Assembly (NCBI GenBank): GCA_947594855.1
Contig: CANQEL010000004.1
Location: forward strand, 110,845-174,844
Reading direction: 5' to 3'
DNA length: 64,000 bases
DNA from: an uncultured Lachnospiraceae bacterium
Lineage (GTDB): Bacteria; Bacillota; Clostridia; Lachnospirales; Lachnospiraceae
Shown here piece by piece: positions 9,405-19,243 of the stretch (position 1 is the stretch's first letter; the number at the start of each line of letters is the position of its first letter). Under the pieces are notes generated by a model. That model made no database searches and had not been told where the DNA came from. It was given only the letters and a program-made list of their open reading frames with translations. The position numbers were made by a program, and so were the translations under genes.

Positions 9405-9904
9405 AAAAATTAATGTATCTGACATTTCTGCCGGCGGTTTTATGGATGTTATTTATATTCGGATTTTCAAAGGATACAGGAGAAGAGTCTTCTTCGCTCA
9501 GCCTTACGATAACGCAGAAAATAGTGGACATTGTCGAATATAATAAAGATATTACAGAAGAGGAGTATGTTGAACTTGTAGAAAAACTCCATACTCCGGT
9601 AAGAAAGGCGGCGCATATGACAGAGTATGCCATACTTGCAATCCTTATATGCATACCGGTTATCATAAATATGTATGTAGGAAATATAAGGATGATAAGT
9701 CTAAAGCAGATGCTTTTTGGTATTGTTACGATATGTACATTATATGCGGCGACAGATGAAATACATCAGCTTTTTGTATCAGGGAGAACCGGCAAAGCAA
9801 CTGATGTGATAATAGATATGCTCGGCGCATTTTGCGGAACATTAATCTTTCTGTGTATTTATAAGTTCGCCTATGGAAAGATAATACGAAAATGCGAGCA
9901 GTGA
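9401..9904 (+). CDS. VanZ-family membrane protein
   Basis: Small integral membrane protein of about 167 aa; the family's biochemical role is unsettled, though VanZ itself gives low-level teicoplanin resistance. Motifs are RKAAHMTEYAIL and DEIHQLFVSGRTGKATDVIID, which define the family, among three or four hydrophobic segments. I start it at ATG 9401, overlapping the glf stop as ATGA, not the track's 9374. The 3' end overlaps the convergent polymerase gene by 63 bp. Confidence 0.88.
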   Translation: MKKLMYLTFLPAVLWMLFIFGFSKDTGEESSSLSLTITQKIVDIVEYNKDITEEEYVELVEKLHTPVRKAAHMTEYAILAILICIPVIINMYVGNIRMISLKQMLFGIVTICTLYAATDEIHQLFVSGRTGKATDVIIDMLGAFCGTLIFLCIYKFAYGKIIRKCEQ

Positions 9905-11260
9905 CTGTATTGGGATAAGAAGGCTCTCCGTAAGTGAAGTTATTATAAACCCAAATGTGATAAGCATGGGAAGTATGGCGTTGCGTCTCGTATCATGGTA
10001 TTTTATATAGTGACGCAAGGAGAATATTATGCTGAATATATTAAGTATTATATAAAATATCATGGCAGGGATGCCATACGTGTATCCCATCTGTATAATA
10101 TTATTGTGGGCGTGTATGACAAGTTGTCCATTAATTTTTTTTGCATACTTTCTGTGTCCGGTCATATCGATTTTTCTGATATAGCTTTTATATATGCTTA
10201 TTCTTCCGTTTAGTATGGTATCCAGGCTTTCTCCGCTTTTAAATGCCATTTTTATCCGTTTTATAAGGGAAGGTTCTTTATCGGCATTATGTATGGCCGA
10301 TTCCATATCATGTTCAATCTCGTTTAATGCGCCGGAATGTGATGCAGAGTTCTCAGACTGCGGAGTACTTTGAGCTGCGAGGCATATGCTGCCGTTATCA
10401 TGTTCAGCCAGAAACTCCTTGTCGCGGTCAAATGTAACAGGGTGGTTGATAAGGTGCGGCACGGTTGCCAAAAGTCCGTATGATACGAAAAATGATATTG
10501 CCATAACGGGTATTGCGGCCAGGATATATCTTATAAAAGCCTGTCCGGATTTTCTTGCAAAAAATAGTCTGAATACAAACCATATGGCTGATATGATGAC
10601 AATGGCTCCAAATGAAGTCCTTGCGCCTGTCATATAAAGGAAAAACAGTGCGCATCCGGCTTCTATATATATGAACATACAGTTTTTTATGGATTTTTCT
10701 TTATATATGATATAATCGAACCTTGAAATCAGGCAGGCCCATACGGATATGATAAACATGGCGTAGACGTTTGGATTTGCAGACAGCGCCGAATATCTTA
10801 CGCCCGGCGTATACGGCCTGAAAAGGAAACAGAATATCACAGTGGCAAAAAATATTATCTGCACGCTGTGTATGAACAAACTCCATAATTTGTCCCTATC
10901 CGGCATTTTATACTGCTGCAGTATACAGAATATTGACGTAAAAAGTATAAGCAGTATAAGGCTTAGAAACCAGTATTTCTTAAAAACTGCAATATCCGAA
11001 TATAACATGCACAGGCACATGCATATCCATATTGATAAAAAAGGTATATTAAAAGAAAGTTTCCTGTGTACATTATTTTTGTACGGGAAAATAACAAGTA
11101 CTGATATAAGTAAGAGTACCAGAACTATAAATATTGACGCATATATATAATAATTGCTTTTAATCGCATTTATCCTGACAATGATTTGCAAAACTATAAT
11201 CCCTATTATAAGCAGCATAATCAGAAGCGAATACAAGCCGTTCATTTTTTTGTTTTTCAT
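9842..11260 (-). CDS. O-antigen ligase / polymerase-like membrane protein (Wzy/WaaL type)
   Basis: Polytopic membrane protein of 472 aa with about 11-12 hydrophobic segments and one large hydrophilic loop (about residues 270-370). The loop is preceded by YMTGARTSFGAIV, which matches the conserved core of the Wzy_C/O-antigen ligase family, and followed by HAHNNIIQMGYTYGIPA, where the histidine and asparagines are typical. It probably polymerises or ligates a surface polysaccharide, consistent with glf next door. It is convergent with the VanZ-like gene and has its own promoter and a GGAGG ribosome binding site. Confidence 0.8.
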   Translation of the reverse strand: MKNKKMNGLYSLLIMLLIIGIIVLQIIVRINAIKSNYYIYASIFIVLVLLLISVLVIFPYKNNVHRKLSFNIPFLSIWICMCLCMLYSDIAVFKKYWFLSLILLILFTSIFCILQQYKMPDRDKLWSLFIHSVQIIFFATVIFCFLFRPYTPGVRYSALSANPNVYAMFIISVWACLISRFDYIIYKEKSIKNCMFIYIEAGCALFFLYMTGARTSFGAIVIISAIWFVFRLFFARKSGQAFIRYILAAIPVMAISFFVSYGLLATVPHLINHPVTFDRDKEFLAEHDNGSICLAAQSTPQSENSASHSGALNEIEHDMESAIHNADKEPSLIKRIKMAFKSGESLDTILNGRISIYKSYIRKIDMTGHRKYAKKINGQLVIHAHNNIIQMGYTYGIPAMIFYIILNIFSIIFSLRHYIKYHDTRRNAILPMLITFGFIITSLTESLLIPIQSLLAFSYYLSIGELINTQKD

Positions 11261-11281
11261 ATTTTGCCTCCGAGTATTATT

Positions 11282-11310
11282 AGTATACGATTATTTGTTG
11301 AAAAATACAA
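11282..11310 (-). promoter_or_regulatory. Promoter for the polymerase-like gene
   Basis: On the minus strand TTGTAT and TATACT are separated by 17 bp, about 22 bp upstream of the start codon. Confidence 0.6.
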
Positions 11311-11397
11311 GAGTTAAATACATTGTATAATCAACTTGTGACTTAATTGTGTTATTTTATGGCTGTTTTAAAAATTTCAGGAAATACAAAAATCAAC

Positions 11398-11426
11398 TTC
11401 AAAAGACGGAAAAAATATGCTATTCT
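11398..11426 (+). promoter_or_regulatory. Putative promoter for the transglutaminase-like gene
   Basis: TTCAAA and TATTCT with a 17-bp spacer; the TG before TATTCT would give an extended -10. Moderate match. Confidence 0.4.
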
Positions 11427-11454
11427 TATATAAAAAGTATAAGGAGCAGTATCT

Positions 11455-13518
11455 ATGGGAAAGAGAAGATTTCAAAAATTTGTGGCGTGTTTATTAATTT
11501 CTGCAATGACTGCAGGTATATTTAATTCTTACACTGCAGAGGCGTATACAGTTAAAAACAATACATCAGAGTACATATACAGCAAAGCGGAAACAATATA
11601 TCCGGTTACTGCAGGACAGATATACAGTCTTTATAGCAGTTCGGGTAAATATGTAAAATTAAAATCCGGTAATTATGATAAATGGATTGACAGGATAGAA
11701 GTACCTGAATATGCGCTGGATTTTTACGATACATTGTCTGGTGAATCTTTTTGGACAAATGATGCCAATTTTTCTGAAAACGGAAACACATGGATTGAAA
11801 ATGGCAGGATTAATGCAATTAAATTTTCGGATGTTAAAGTACAGGGTACGGAAGAAGAGTTCAAATCACGGATGAAAGACGAGGCTTTTCTGATGCGTGC
11901 AGTTTTTGATGCATTTGACAGGGACCATCCGGAGATATTCTGGCTTGATGGTACTACTACATATCAGTATTATGCGACAAAGACGACTAATGGAAATACT
12001 GTTACATATGATGCAAAGCTGTATTTGGTTCTGAAGAATGATACTTATGATATTAGAAGACAGGAGTATCAGTCAGCCGGCGCTATAAAGGCGGGAATTT
12101 CACAAAGAAATAGTGCTGTTAATGACATTCTTTCTGAAATCAGCAGTTCGGATTCCATATATCAGAAAATAAAATATTTTAATAACAGGCTTACAAAGAA
12201 CAATATGTATAATACCGAAGTTTCAAAAGGAAACAGTAATGCAGCATCCGAATATGCATGGGAATGTATAAGTGCGCTTTTGGGAAATACAGGCAGTGAA
12301 GGACCGGTATGCGAGGGATATGCGCGTGCTTTTAAGGTTTTATGCGACAGGTCAGGAATTGGCTGTACTCTTGTAGATGGAAGCGCAGTGAACAGTTACG
12401 GGAATCCGGGAGACCATATGTGGAACTATGTGAAAATAGGCAGTGCATGGTATGCTGCAGATGTTACATGGAATGACCCTGTAGTTCAAAATGTTAATAA
12501 GGCAGACTCAGGTTTTGAACGTGAGGATTATTTATGTGTTGGTTCAGATACAGTAATAAGTAAAATGAAATTTATTGATTCTCATCCTGTTACAAATTCT
12601 GCGTCTAATGGCGGTGTTGAATTTATAAACGGACCTGTTCTTAGTAAAACAGAATATGACCCTCTGACATCACCTGAACCAACGGTGGAACCGACAGCGG
12701 AGCCAACAGCAAAACCAACAGCGGAGCCAACAGCAAAACCAACAGCAGAACCAACGGCGAAGCCAACATCAGAACCAACGGCGGAGCCAACGACAGAACC
12801 GACGGCGGAGCCAACAGCAGAACCGACAGCGGAGCCAACAGCAGAGCCAACGGCGGAGCCGACGTCAGGGCCGACGTCAGAACCGACAGCAGAGCCAACA
12901 TTAGAACCAACGTCAGAGCCAACGGCGGAACCGACAGCGGAACCGACAGCGGAGCCGACGTCAGAGCCAACATCGGAACCGACAGCGGAACCAACGACAG
13001 AACCGGCGTCAGAGCCAACATCGGAACCGACCGCAGAGCCGTCAGGCGTAAATCCTCCGGTTTCGGTACCGGAAAATGAAGCTCTTCCGGCAGGAAGCAT
13101 ATTGGAGTCAGATGGTAACAGATATATGGTAACATCATCAGATGCACAGAATAGAACCGTGGAATTTATAGGTATTAAAGGCAACAGGAGCACTGTGTCG
13201 ATACCGGATATTATCGTGTCAGATAATATTGCATATTATGTAACGTCTATATCGGATAAAGCATTAAAAGGCAATAAGAAGTTAAAGAAGGTAGTAATCG
13301 GCAGTAATATATCCTCTGTAGGTAAACAGGCGTTCCTAAATTGCAGGAAATTAAAAAAGATAACTATATTATCGCTAAATATAAAAATAAAGAAAAAAGC
13401 ATTTTATGGAATTTACGGTAAAGCAAAAATATATATTCCGGCAGAAAAATTTGCAGCATACAGGAAAATGCTTAAGAAATCGAAAATTAAAGCCGGTGTA
13501 AAGATTAAAAAGAAGTGA
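11455..13518 (+). CDS. Secreted transglutaminase-like protein with Pro-Thr-Glu spacer and BspA-like C-terminus
   Basis: Exported 687-aa protein. An N-terminal signal peptide (KRRFQKF, a hydrophobic core, cleavage near TAEA) precedes a transglutaminase-like domain with the catalytic triad order: Cys in GPVCEGYARAF, His in GDHMWNYV and Asp in AADVTWNDP (about residues 285-345). About 120 residues of PT(A/S/T)EPT repeats follow as an extended spacer. The C-terminal ~150 aa resemble a BspA-like leucine-rich repeat (GKQAFLNCRKLKKITI, then KKKAFYGI). No LPXTG or anchor is seen, so it may be released or wall-associated. Whether it acts as protease, cross-linker or amidase cannot be told. Confidence 0.82.
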   Translation: MGKRRFQKFVACLLISAMTAGIFNSYTAEAYTVKNNTSEYIYSKAETIYPVTAGQIYSLYSSSGKYVKLKSGNYDKWIDRIEVPEYALDFYDTLSGESFWTNDANFSENGNTWIENGRINAIKFSDVKVQGTEEEFKSRMKDEAFLMRAVFDAFDRDHPEIFWLDGTTTYQYYATKTTNGNTVTYDAKLYLVLKNDTYDIRRQEYQSAGAIKAGISQRNSAVNDILSEISSSDSIYQKIKYFNNRLTKNNMYNTEVSKGNSNAASEYAWECISALLGNTGSEGPVCEGYARAFKVLCDRSGIGCTLVDGSAVNSYGNPGDHMWNYVKIGSAWYAADVTWNDPVVQNVNKADSGFEREDYLCVGSDTVISKMKFIDSHPVTNSASNGGVEFINGPVLSKTEYDPLTSPEPTVEPTAEPTAKPTAEPTAKPTAEPTAKPTSEPTAEPTTEPTAEPTAEPTAEPTAEPTAEPTSGPTSEPTAEPTLEPTSEPTAEPTAEPTAEPTSEPTSEPTAEPTTEPASEPTSEPTAEPSGVNPPVSVPENEALPAGSILESDGNRYMVTSSDAQNRTVEFIGIKGNRSTVSIPDIIVSDNIAYYVTSISDKALKGNKKLKKVVIGSNISSVGKQAFLNCRKLKKITILSLNIKIKKKAFYGIYGKAKIYIPAEKFAAYRKMLKKSKIKAGVKIKKK
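12673..13041 (+). repeat. Degenerate tandem repeat encoding Pro-Thr-Ala/Ser-Glu units
   Basis: About 370 bp of 6/12-bp repeats of the type GAACCGACAGCG and GAGCCAACGTCA encode the PT-rich spacer. Long opposite-strand ORFs here (12582..13193 and 12641..13147) are products of the repeat. Likely prone to copy-number change. Confidence 0.9.
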
Positions 13519-13600
13519 TTCGCTTATATAAGTTGATTATAAGAGTTTATCATGTTATTATATAATCTGGTAAATTGAAAAGAACTCAGGAGGTAATGTA

Positions 13601-15895
13601 ATGATTACATTAAGCAAATCAGGCGCGTATCTCATTAATGGAAATGAGGTTATTGAAGAAAATGCAGACGCATCTGGAAAGATTAAAGCGGCAACAGGAA
13701 AAGAAGTAAATGTCAAAGAGGCAAAAAAAGGAACTATAGCATATAAAATACTTGAAAATCATAATGTTTCAGGAAATATGAACGAGCTTCAGATAAAATT
13801 TGATAAGCTCACTTCTCATGATATTACATTTGTAGGTATAATTCAGACTGCAAGGGCATCGGGCCTGGAAAAATTTCCTATACCGTATGTACTTACCAAC
13901 TGCCATAACAGCCTGTGTGCAGTAGGCGGTACAATTAACGAAGATGACCACATGTTTGGTCTTTCATGTGCAAAGAGATATGGCGGGATATATGTACCGC
14001 CCCATCAGGCTGTAATACATCAATTTGCAAGAGAAATGCTTGCAGGCGGAGGAAAGATGATTCTTGGTTCAGACAGCCATACAAGGTATGGTGCGCTTGG
14101 AACGATGGCAATGGGTGAAGGCGGTCCTGAACTTGTAAAGCAGCTTCTTTCAAAGACATATGATATAAAAATGCCGGATATTATAGGTGTATATATGACA
14201 GGTACGCCTGCGAAGGGCGTTGGACCGCAGGATGTGGCGCTTGCACTTATTAAGGCGGTATTTGCAAACGGATATGTCAATAACAAGGTACTCGAATTCG
14301 TAGGACCGGGAATCAGCTCGTTAAGCGCTGATTTCAGAATAGGAATAGATGTTATGACTACTGAAACAACATGTCTTTCATCTATATGGAGAACAGACGA
14401 TACGATAAAAGAGTTTTATGATATACATAAACGTCCGGATGAATACAGGGAACTTAATCCTTCTGATATTGCTTATTATGACGGCATGGTATATATTGAT
14501 CTTTCAAAAGTAAAGCCTATGATAGCAATGCCGTTCCACCCAAGCAATGCGTATACAATAGAGGAACTGAATGAGAATCTTATGGACATTCTTGATGATT
14601 GTGAAAAGAAAGCTCTTGTAAGCCTTGACGGTGCAGTTGAATACTCACTGAAAGATAAAGTGCGAAATGGAAAAATGTATGTTGAACAGGGAATAATTGC
14701 AGGCTGTGCAGGAGGAGGTTTTGAAAATATATGCGCTGCTGCTGATATACTCAAAGGAAAGAGTATCGGTAATGATGAATTTACACTCAGCGTATATCCT
14801 GCAAGTACGCCTATATATATGGAACTTGCACGTAACGGAAAGCTTGCAGACCTCCTTGCAACCGGCGCTATTGTGAAGACAGCGTTCTGCGGCCCGTGTT
14901 TTGGAGCAGGGGATACTCCTGCCAATAATGCATTCAGCATAAGACATTCAACCAGAAACTTCCCTAATCGTGAAGGTTCAAAACTTCAGAATGGACAGAT
15001 ATCGTCTGTTGCCCTTATGGATGCACGTTCAATAGCGGCTACTGCGGCAAATAAGGGATATCTTACTGCTGCAACAGATATTGATGTTGAATATACGTCG
15101 CCTAAATATCATTTTGACAGCTCAATATATGAAAACAGGGTATTTGACAGTAAAGGAATAGCTGATAAAACACAGGAAATCAAGCTTGGACCAAATATAA
15201 AAGACTGGCCTGAGATGATAGCGCTTAAAGATAATATTATGCTTAAAGTAGTGTCTGAGATACATGACCCGGTTACTACTACCGACGAGCTTATTCCTTC
15301 AGGAGAGACTTCTTCATACAGGTCCAATCCGCTTGGACTTGCAGAATTTGCATTATCCAGAAAAGATCCTGCATATGTAGGAAGGGCAAAAGAGGTACGG
15401 GAGATTGAAGAAGCAAGACAGAAAGGCACAAATCCGTGTACGTCAGAATTTGAGCATGCATTTTCAGTAGTAAAGAAAGATAACAGATTTAAAGATATTA
15501 ATCCTCTTGAGTGTGAGATAGGAAGTACTATATTTGCCGTAAAACCGGGTGACGGCTCGGCAAGGGAACAGGCAGCTTCATGCCAGAGAGTGCTTGGAGG
15601 CCTTGCAAATATAGCAAATGAATATGCTACAAAGAGATACCGTTCCAATCTTATTAACTGGGGTATGCTTCCGTTTATATATAACGGCAGCCATGATGCG
15701 CTCCCATTTGCAAACGGGGATTATATATTCGTTCCTGATATAGTATCGGCGATAAAAGAACAGAAGGAATCTGTTAAAGCATATGTAATAAAAGATGACG
15801 GACTTTCAGAGTGTGAATTTGAACTCGGAAGGCTCACTGATGACGAAAGAGACATTATACTAAAGGGATGTCTTATAAATTATAACAGAAATTAG
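13601..15895 (+). CDS. Aconitase-family hydratase
   Basis: 4Fe-4S dehydratase of the aconitase/isopropylmalate isomerase superfamily, 764 aa. Substrate-loop segments include [23 protein letters not shown]. Cluster cysteines are presumably those in TNCHNSLC or [12 protein letters not shown] and in [11 protein letters not shown]. The C-terminal swivel domain ends in an INWGMLPF segment. The divergent N-terminus and cysteine spacing differ from classical AcnA, and such proteins are often labelled only 'hydratase', so citrate as substrate is probable but not certain. A small DUF6472-like gene follows after 11 bp. Confidence 0.85.
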   Translation: MITLSKSGAYLINGNEVIEENADASGKIKAATGKEVNVKEAKKGTIAYKILENHNVSGNMNELQIKFDKLTSHDITFVGIIQTARASGLEKFPIPYVLTNCHNSLCAVGGTINEDDHMFGLSCAKRYGGIYVPPHQAVIHQFAREMLAGGGKMILGSDSHTRYGALGTMAMGEGGPELVKQLLSKTYDIKMPDIIGVYMTGTPAKGVGPQDVALALIKAVFANGYVNNKVLEFVGPGISSLSADFRIGIDVMTTETTCLSSIWRTDDTIKEFYDIHKRPDEYRELNPSDIAYYDGMVYIDLSKVKPMIAMPFHPSNAYTIEELNENLMDILDDCEKKALVSLDGAVEYSLKDKVRNGKMYVEQGIIAGCAGGGFENICAAADILKGKSIGNDEFTLSVYPASTPIYMELARNGKLADLLATGAIVKTAFCGPCFGAGDTPANNAFSIRHSTRNFPNREGSKLQNGQISSVALMDARSIAATAANKGYLTAATDIDVEYTSPKYHFDSSIYENRVFDSKGIADKTQEIKLGPNIKDWPEMIALKDNIMLKVVSEIHDPVTTTDELIPSGETSSYRSNPLGLAEFALSRKDPAYVGRAKEVREIEEARQKGTNPCTSEFEHAFSVVKKDNRFKDINPLECEIGSTIFAVKPGDGSAREQAASCQRVLGGLANIANEYATKRYRSNLINWGMLPFIYNGSHDALPFANGDYIFVPDIVSAIKEQKESVKAYVIKDDGLSECEFELGRLTDDERDIILKGCLINYNRN

Positions 15896-15906
15896 GAGAA
15901 AAAAGT

Positions 15907-16086
15907 ATGGCAGGCCAGAGTCAGTGTGATATATGTTCAAATTATGTATATGATGAACTTAATGACTACTATTACTGTGATATAAATCTGGATGAAGACG
16001 AAATGTACAGATTTATGAAAGGCGCAGTAAATGCCTGCCCTTACTTTAACCTTGATGATGAGTACAAAATTGCAAGAAAACAGTAA
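15907..16086 (+). CDS. Small DUF6472-like cysteine protein
   Basis: A 59-aa ORF missing from the track, preceded by TTAGGAGA. It begins MAGQSQCDICSNYVYDE and contains CDIC, a further YYYCD and a CPYF, i.e. four cysteines suited to a small zinc or metal knuckle. The acidic Tyr-rich sequence ending DEYKIARKQ matches the DUF6472 family as I recall it from Lachnospiraceae. Function unknown. It sits 11 bp behind the hydratase, so probably co-transcribed, and is convergent with glmS. Confidence 0.8.
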   Translation: MAGQSQCDICSNYVYDELNDYYYCDINLDEDEMYRFMKGAVNACPYFNLDDEYKIARKQ

Positions 16087-16105
16087 TGAAATCTGTAAAC
16101 AGTTT

Positions 16106-17938
16106 TTATTCTACCGTTACTGATTTTGCAAGATTTCTTGGCTGGTCCACATTAAGGTCACGTCTTACTGCAGTAAAATAAGCAAGGTATTGTAATATTA
16201 CCGCAGTACAGAACGGAGTGAATTCCTCATCCATTTTAGGAAGCGTTATGTGGTGGTCGCAAAGCGTTGTATCAACATGCGCTCCTGATTTGGTTATAAG
16301 AATTACATATGCGCCGCGGGAGCGAACTTCAACTACATTAGAAATTACTTTTGAATATACGTTATCCTGTGTGGCGAAAGCTATTACCGGAATGTTGTCA
16401 GTTATAAGTGATATGGTTCCGTGCTTTAATTCGCCGGCGGCATAAGCTTCTGAATGTATATAGCTTATTTCCTTGAGCTTAAGGGAACCTTCACATGCTA
16501 TTGCATAATCGAGACCCCTGCCAAGATAGAATATATTATCGGCTTTTTTAAGTTTTTGGGTTATATAAAATAGTTCTTCATCCATATCTATTATTGTCTG
16601 CATATCCTGGGCTGAGTTCATAAGTGATTCCGTTTTTTTATGTGCCTCTTCATCTGAGAGGAGATTATTAACCATAGCAATTTTATAAGCAATAAGATAC
16701 ATTAATGAAAGTTGTACGGTATATGCTTTTGTGCTGGCAACGGATATTTCCGGGCCGGCATGGGTATATAATACATAATCGCTTTCGATTGCTATAATGG
16801 AACCTTTTACATTTACAACCGCAAGTGTCTTTGAACCAAGGCTTTTTGCAAGTTTGACTGCAGCCAGCGTATCAGCAGTTTCTCCGGATTGCGATATTGC
16901 AATGACAAGCGTGTGTCCATCAATAATAGGATTGGAATATCTGAATTCGGAAGCAATATCTACGGAAACAGGAATCCTTGCATATTTTTCAATCATAATT
17001 TTTCCAAGCATACCGGCGTGCATCGCAGTTCCGCACGCAGTAATTACTATACGGTTTATATCTTTAAAAAGTTCATCAGGAATGTTATCAGATGAAAAAT
17101 CAGGTAATCCTTTAACAATTCTTGGTGAAATTGTATTAATAACAGAATCAGGCTGTTCATGTATTTCCTTAAGCATAAAATGTTCATAACCGCCTTTTTT
17201 TGCTGCGGCAATATCCCAGTCTACATGGATGATTTCAGGATTAAATATGTTGCCTGATATATCCTGTACTGTGATTTTATCAGCTGTAAGTTCTGCTATG
17301 TAGTTTTCAGGAAGGATGAAATAATCCTTTGTATAATCTATTATTGCAACTATATCAGAAGCGACAAATGCTCCTTTGTTACAATATGCGGCTATAAGAG
17401 GACTGTTTTTTCTTGTAGCATATATTTTATCGGGCTGGTCCGAAAAGATTATACAGAATGCATAAGAGCCATCAAGAACTTCTTCAGCTTTTTTTATTGC
17501 GTCATATGCGTCACCGTTATAAAATGAATCAATTACCATGGCGGCAATTTCAGTATCAGTCTGTGATATGGGGAATTTACCTTCTTTTGCAAAATTTTCG
17601 GATAATTCACGGTAATTTTCAATTATTCCGTTATGTATAAGGGTGACATTGCCAAACGAATGAGGATGTGAATTGGTTTCAGTTACTCCGCCGTGTGTAG
17701 CCCATCTGGTATGTCCGATTCCTGAGTATGGGATGAGGTCTTCGTGGTGCTGATTTATTTTTTCGATAAGATTCATAACTTTTCCGGTAGTTTTAATTGT
17801 TTTAAAAGGATGAGAAGAATCATTTATACAATATGTTATTCCCGCGCTGTCATAACCTCTGTATTCAAGTGCCAGAAGCCCGTCTGTTACAATCTGTCTT
17901 GCGTCAGCGTTACCAATATATCCAATTATTCCGCACAT
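16106..17938 (-). CDS. glmS: Glutamine--fructose-6-phosphate aminotransferase (isomerizing)
   Basis: First step of UDP-GlcNAc synthesis: fructose 6-phosphate plus glutamine gives glucosamine 6-phosphate. The 610-aa protein starts MCGIIGYIG with the N-terminal nucleophile Cys, followed by GLLALEYRGYDSAG, GHTRWATHG and SHPH of the glutaminase domain. Two SIS domains follow (TACGTAMHAG, AISQSGETADT, STKAYT, LGRG), and it ends DQPRNLAKSVTVE as usual. AGGGGGATT precedes the start. The 129 bp to hydE hold its promoter but are too short for, and do not resemble, a glmS ribozyme. Confidence 0.98.
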   Translation of the reverse strand: MCGIIGYIGNADARQIVTDGLLALEYRGYDSAGITYCINDSSHPFKTIKTTGKVMNLIEKINQHHEDLIPYSGIGHTRWATHGGVTETNSHPHSFGNVTLIHNGIIENYRELSENFAKEGKFPISQTDTEIAAMVIDSFYNGDAYDAIKKAEEVLDGSYAFCIIFSDQPDKIYATRKNSPLIAAYCNKGAFVASDIVAIIDYTKDYFILPENYIAELTADKITVQDISGNIFNPEIIHVDWDIAAAKKGGYEHFMLKEIHEQPDSVINTISPRIVKGLPDFSSDNIPDELFKDINRIVITACGTAMHAGMLGKIMIEKYARIPVSVDIASEFRYSNPIIDGHTLVIAISQSGETADTLAAVKLAKSLGSKTLAVVNVKGSIIAIESDYVLYTHAGPEISVASTKAYTVQLSLMYLIAYKIAMVNNLLSDEEAHKKTESLMNSAQDMQTIIDMDEELFYITQKLKKADNIFYLGRGLDYAIACEGSLKLKEISYIHSEAYAAGELKHGTISLITDNIPVIAFATQDNVYSKVISNVVEVRSRGAYVILITKSGAHVDTTLCDHHITLPKMDEEFTPFCTAVILQYLAYFTAVRRDLNVDQPRNLAKSVTVE

Positions 17939-17976
17939 AATAATCCCCCTAAGATAAAAACTTCATTACTTATAAA

Positions 17977-18005
17977 AGTATATACGTTTACATATATTAT
18001 TGCAA
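17977..18005 (-). promoter_or_regulatory. Promoter for glmS
   Basis: Minus strand TTGCAA and TATACT separated by 17 bp, about 40 bp upstream of the start codon, in the region shared with divergent hydE. Confidence 0.65.
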
Positions 18006-18067
18006 TAAAAAATTTGCCATGTTAATATATGTATAAATTATAATTACTATTACTGCAGAGGTATAAA

Positions 18068-19117
18068 ATGCATACGGTATATACGATAATTGATGATATT
18101 GCAGACAATAGAAGAATTGATATTACGCAACTTGACACGCTGCTTAAAAATGACGACTGTGAAGCTGATGAATATCTTTTTTTTAAAGCGAGAGAAGCAG
18201 CAAATCGTGTATATAAAAATAAAATATATATAAGAGGTTTAATAGAATTTACTAATCATTGTAAAAATAACTGTTACTATTGTGGAATAAGAAGAAGCAA
18301 TACGTGCATACAGCGTTACAGGTTATCAAAAGATGAAATTATCTCATGTGCTGACGAAGGATACCGGCTGGGATTCCGTACATTTGTACTTCAGGGCGGA
18401 GAGGACCTCTTTTATGATGATGATAAGATATGTGATATAGTCTCTGCAATTAAAAAGAATCATGATGACTGCGCTGTTACGTTGTCAATAGGGGAAAAGA
18501 GCTATGAATCATATAAAATGTACTTTGATGCAGGCGCGGACAGATATCTTCTGCGACATGAGACGGCGGACAAAGAACATTACGGCAGACTTCATCCACC
18601 GAAGCTTTCTTTTGAGAACAGAATAAGATGCCTGTATGACCTTAAAGAAATCGGATATCAGGTCGGGTGCGGATTTATGACGGGTTCGCCATATCAGACA
18701 ACGGATACTATATATAAAGATATAAAATTTATATGTGAATTAGAGCCTCATATGATGGGAATCGGTCCGTTCATACCACACCACGATACGCCGTTTGCGG
18801 CTGAAAGCGCAGGAACTGCTATTATTACTTTAAGGCTTATTGCGGTTATGAGGCTTTTAAGGCCTTGTATGCTTATTCCGGCTACAACAGCTCTTGGCAC
18901 TATTGACCATGGAGGCAGGGAAAAAGGGATACTTGCCGGAGCCAATGTTGTTATGCCAAACCTGTCGCCAAAAGACGTGCGGAATAAATACACTCTTTAT
19001 GATAATAAAATATACGCTGGAAGTGAAGCTGCAGAACATATACGTCTGCTTAAGAAAAAGTTTGAAGATATAGGATATGAGATAGAGATATCAAGAGGAG
19101 ATTATAAAGATAGTTAA
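18068..19117 (+). CDS. hydE: [FeFe]-hydrogenase maturase HydE (radical SAM)
   Basis: Radical SAM enzyme that helps build the organic ligands of the H-cluster. The 349-aa protein has the radical-SAM motif CKNNCYYC (CX3CX2C) in the HydE context GLIEFTNHCKNNCYYCGIRR. It also has RYRLSKDEI, LQGGED, CGFMTGSPYQT and GIGPFIPHHDTPFA, all typical of HydE rather than biotin synthase or PylB. It starts 129 bp from divergent glmS; HydF, HydG and the hydrogenase are not in the window. Confidence 0.93.
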   Translation: MHTVYTIIDDIADNRRIDITQLDTLLKNDDCEADEYLFFKAREAANRVYKNKIYIRGLIEFTNHCKNNCYYCGIRRSNTCIQRYRLSKDEIISCADEGYRLGFRTFVLQGGEDLFYDDDKICDIVSAIKKNHDDCAVTLSIGEKSYESYKMYFDAGADRYLLRHETADKEHYGRLHPPKLSFENRIRCLYDLKEIGYQVGCGFMTGSPYQTTDTIYKDIKFICELEPHMMGIGPFIPHHDTPFAAESAGTAIITLRLIAVMRLLRPCMLIPATTALGTIDHGGREKGILAGANVVMPNLSPKDVRNKYTLYDNKIYAGSEAAEHIRLLKKKFEDIGYEIEISRGDYKDS

Positions 19118-19154
19118 GCATATTTATTAAGATTTCTAAGTTATTAACACAGAG

Positions 19155-19220
19155 AATCCCCGGTTTTCCCATTCTGCATAAGACCTTGTGTCTCTGCCGG
19201 AATGAGGAAAACCGGGGATT
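19155..19220. terminator. Bidirectional hairpin terminator between hydE and trpB2
   Basis: Long inverted repeat (AATCCCCGGTTTTCCCATTC / GAATGAGGAAAACCGGGGATT, one inserted base) with a 25-nt loop, between two convergent genes. T-runs on either side are short, so efficiency is uncertain. Confidence 0.7.
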
Positions 19221-19243
19221 TAATAGTTAATATATTTAATAAT

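Noticed and set aside
10386-11150. Plus-strand ORFs within the polymerase-like gene
   Set aside because: Shadows of the minus-strand gene, which has clear membrane helices and family motifs.
12582-13193. Long minus-strand ORFs (203 and 168 aa) opposite the transglutaminase-like gene
   Set aside because: Their products are simple GSAVGSxVG or LALLSVL repeats made by the PT-encoding tandem DNA repeat; no start signals.
17939-18067. glmS ribozyme upstream of glmS
   Set aside because: Only 129 bp separate glmS from hydE, filled by promoters; no ribozyme core seen.
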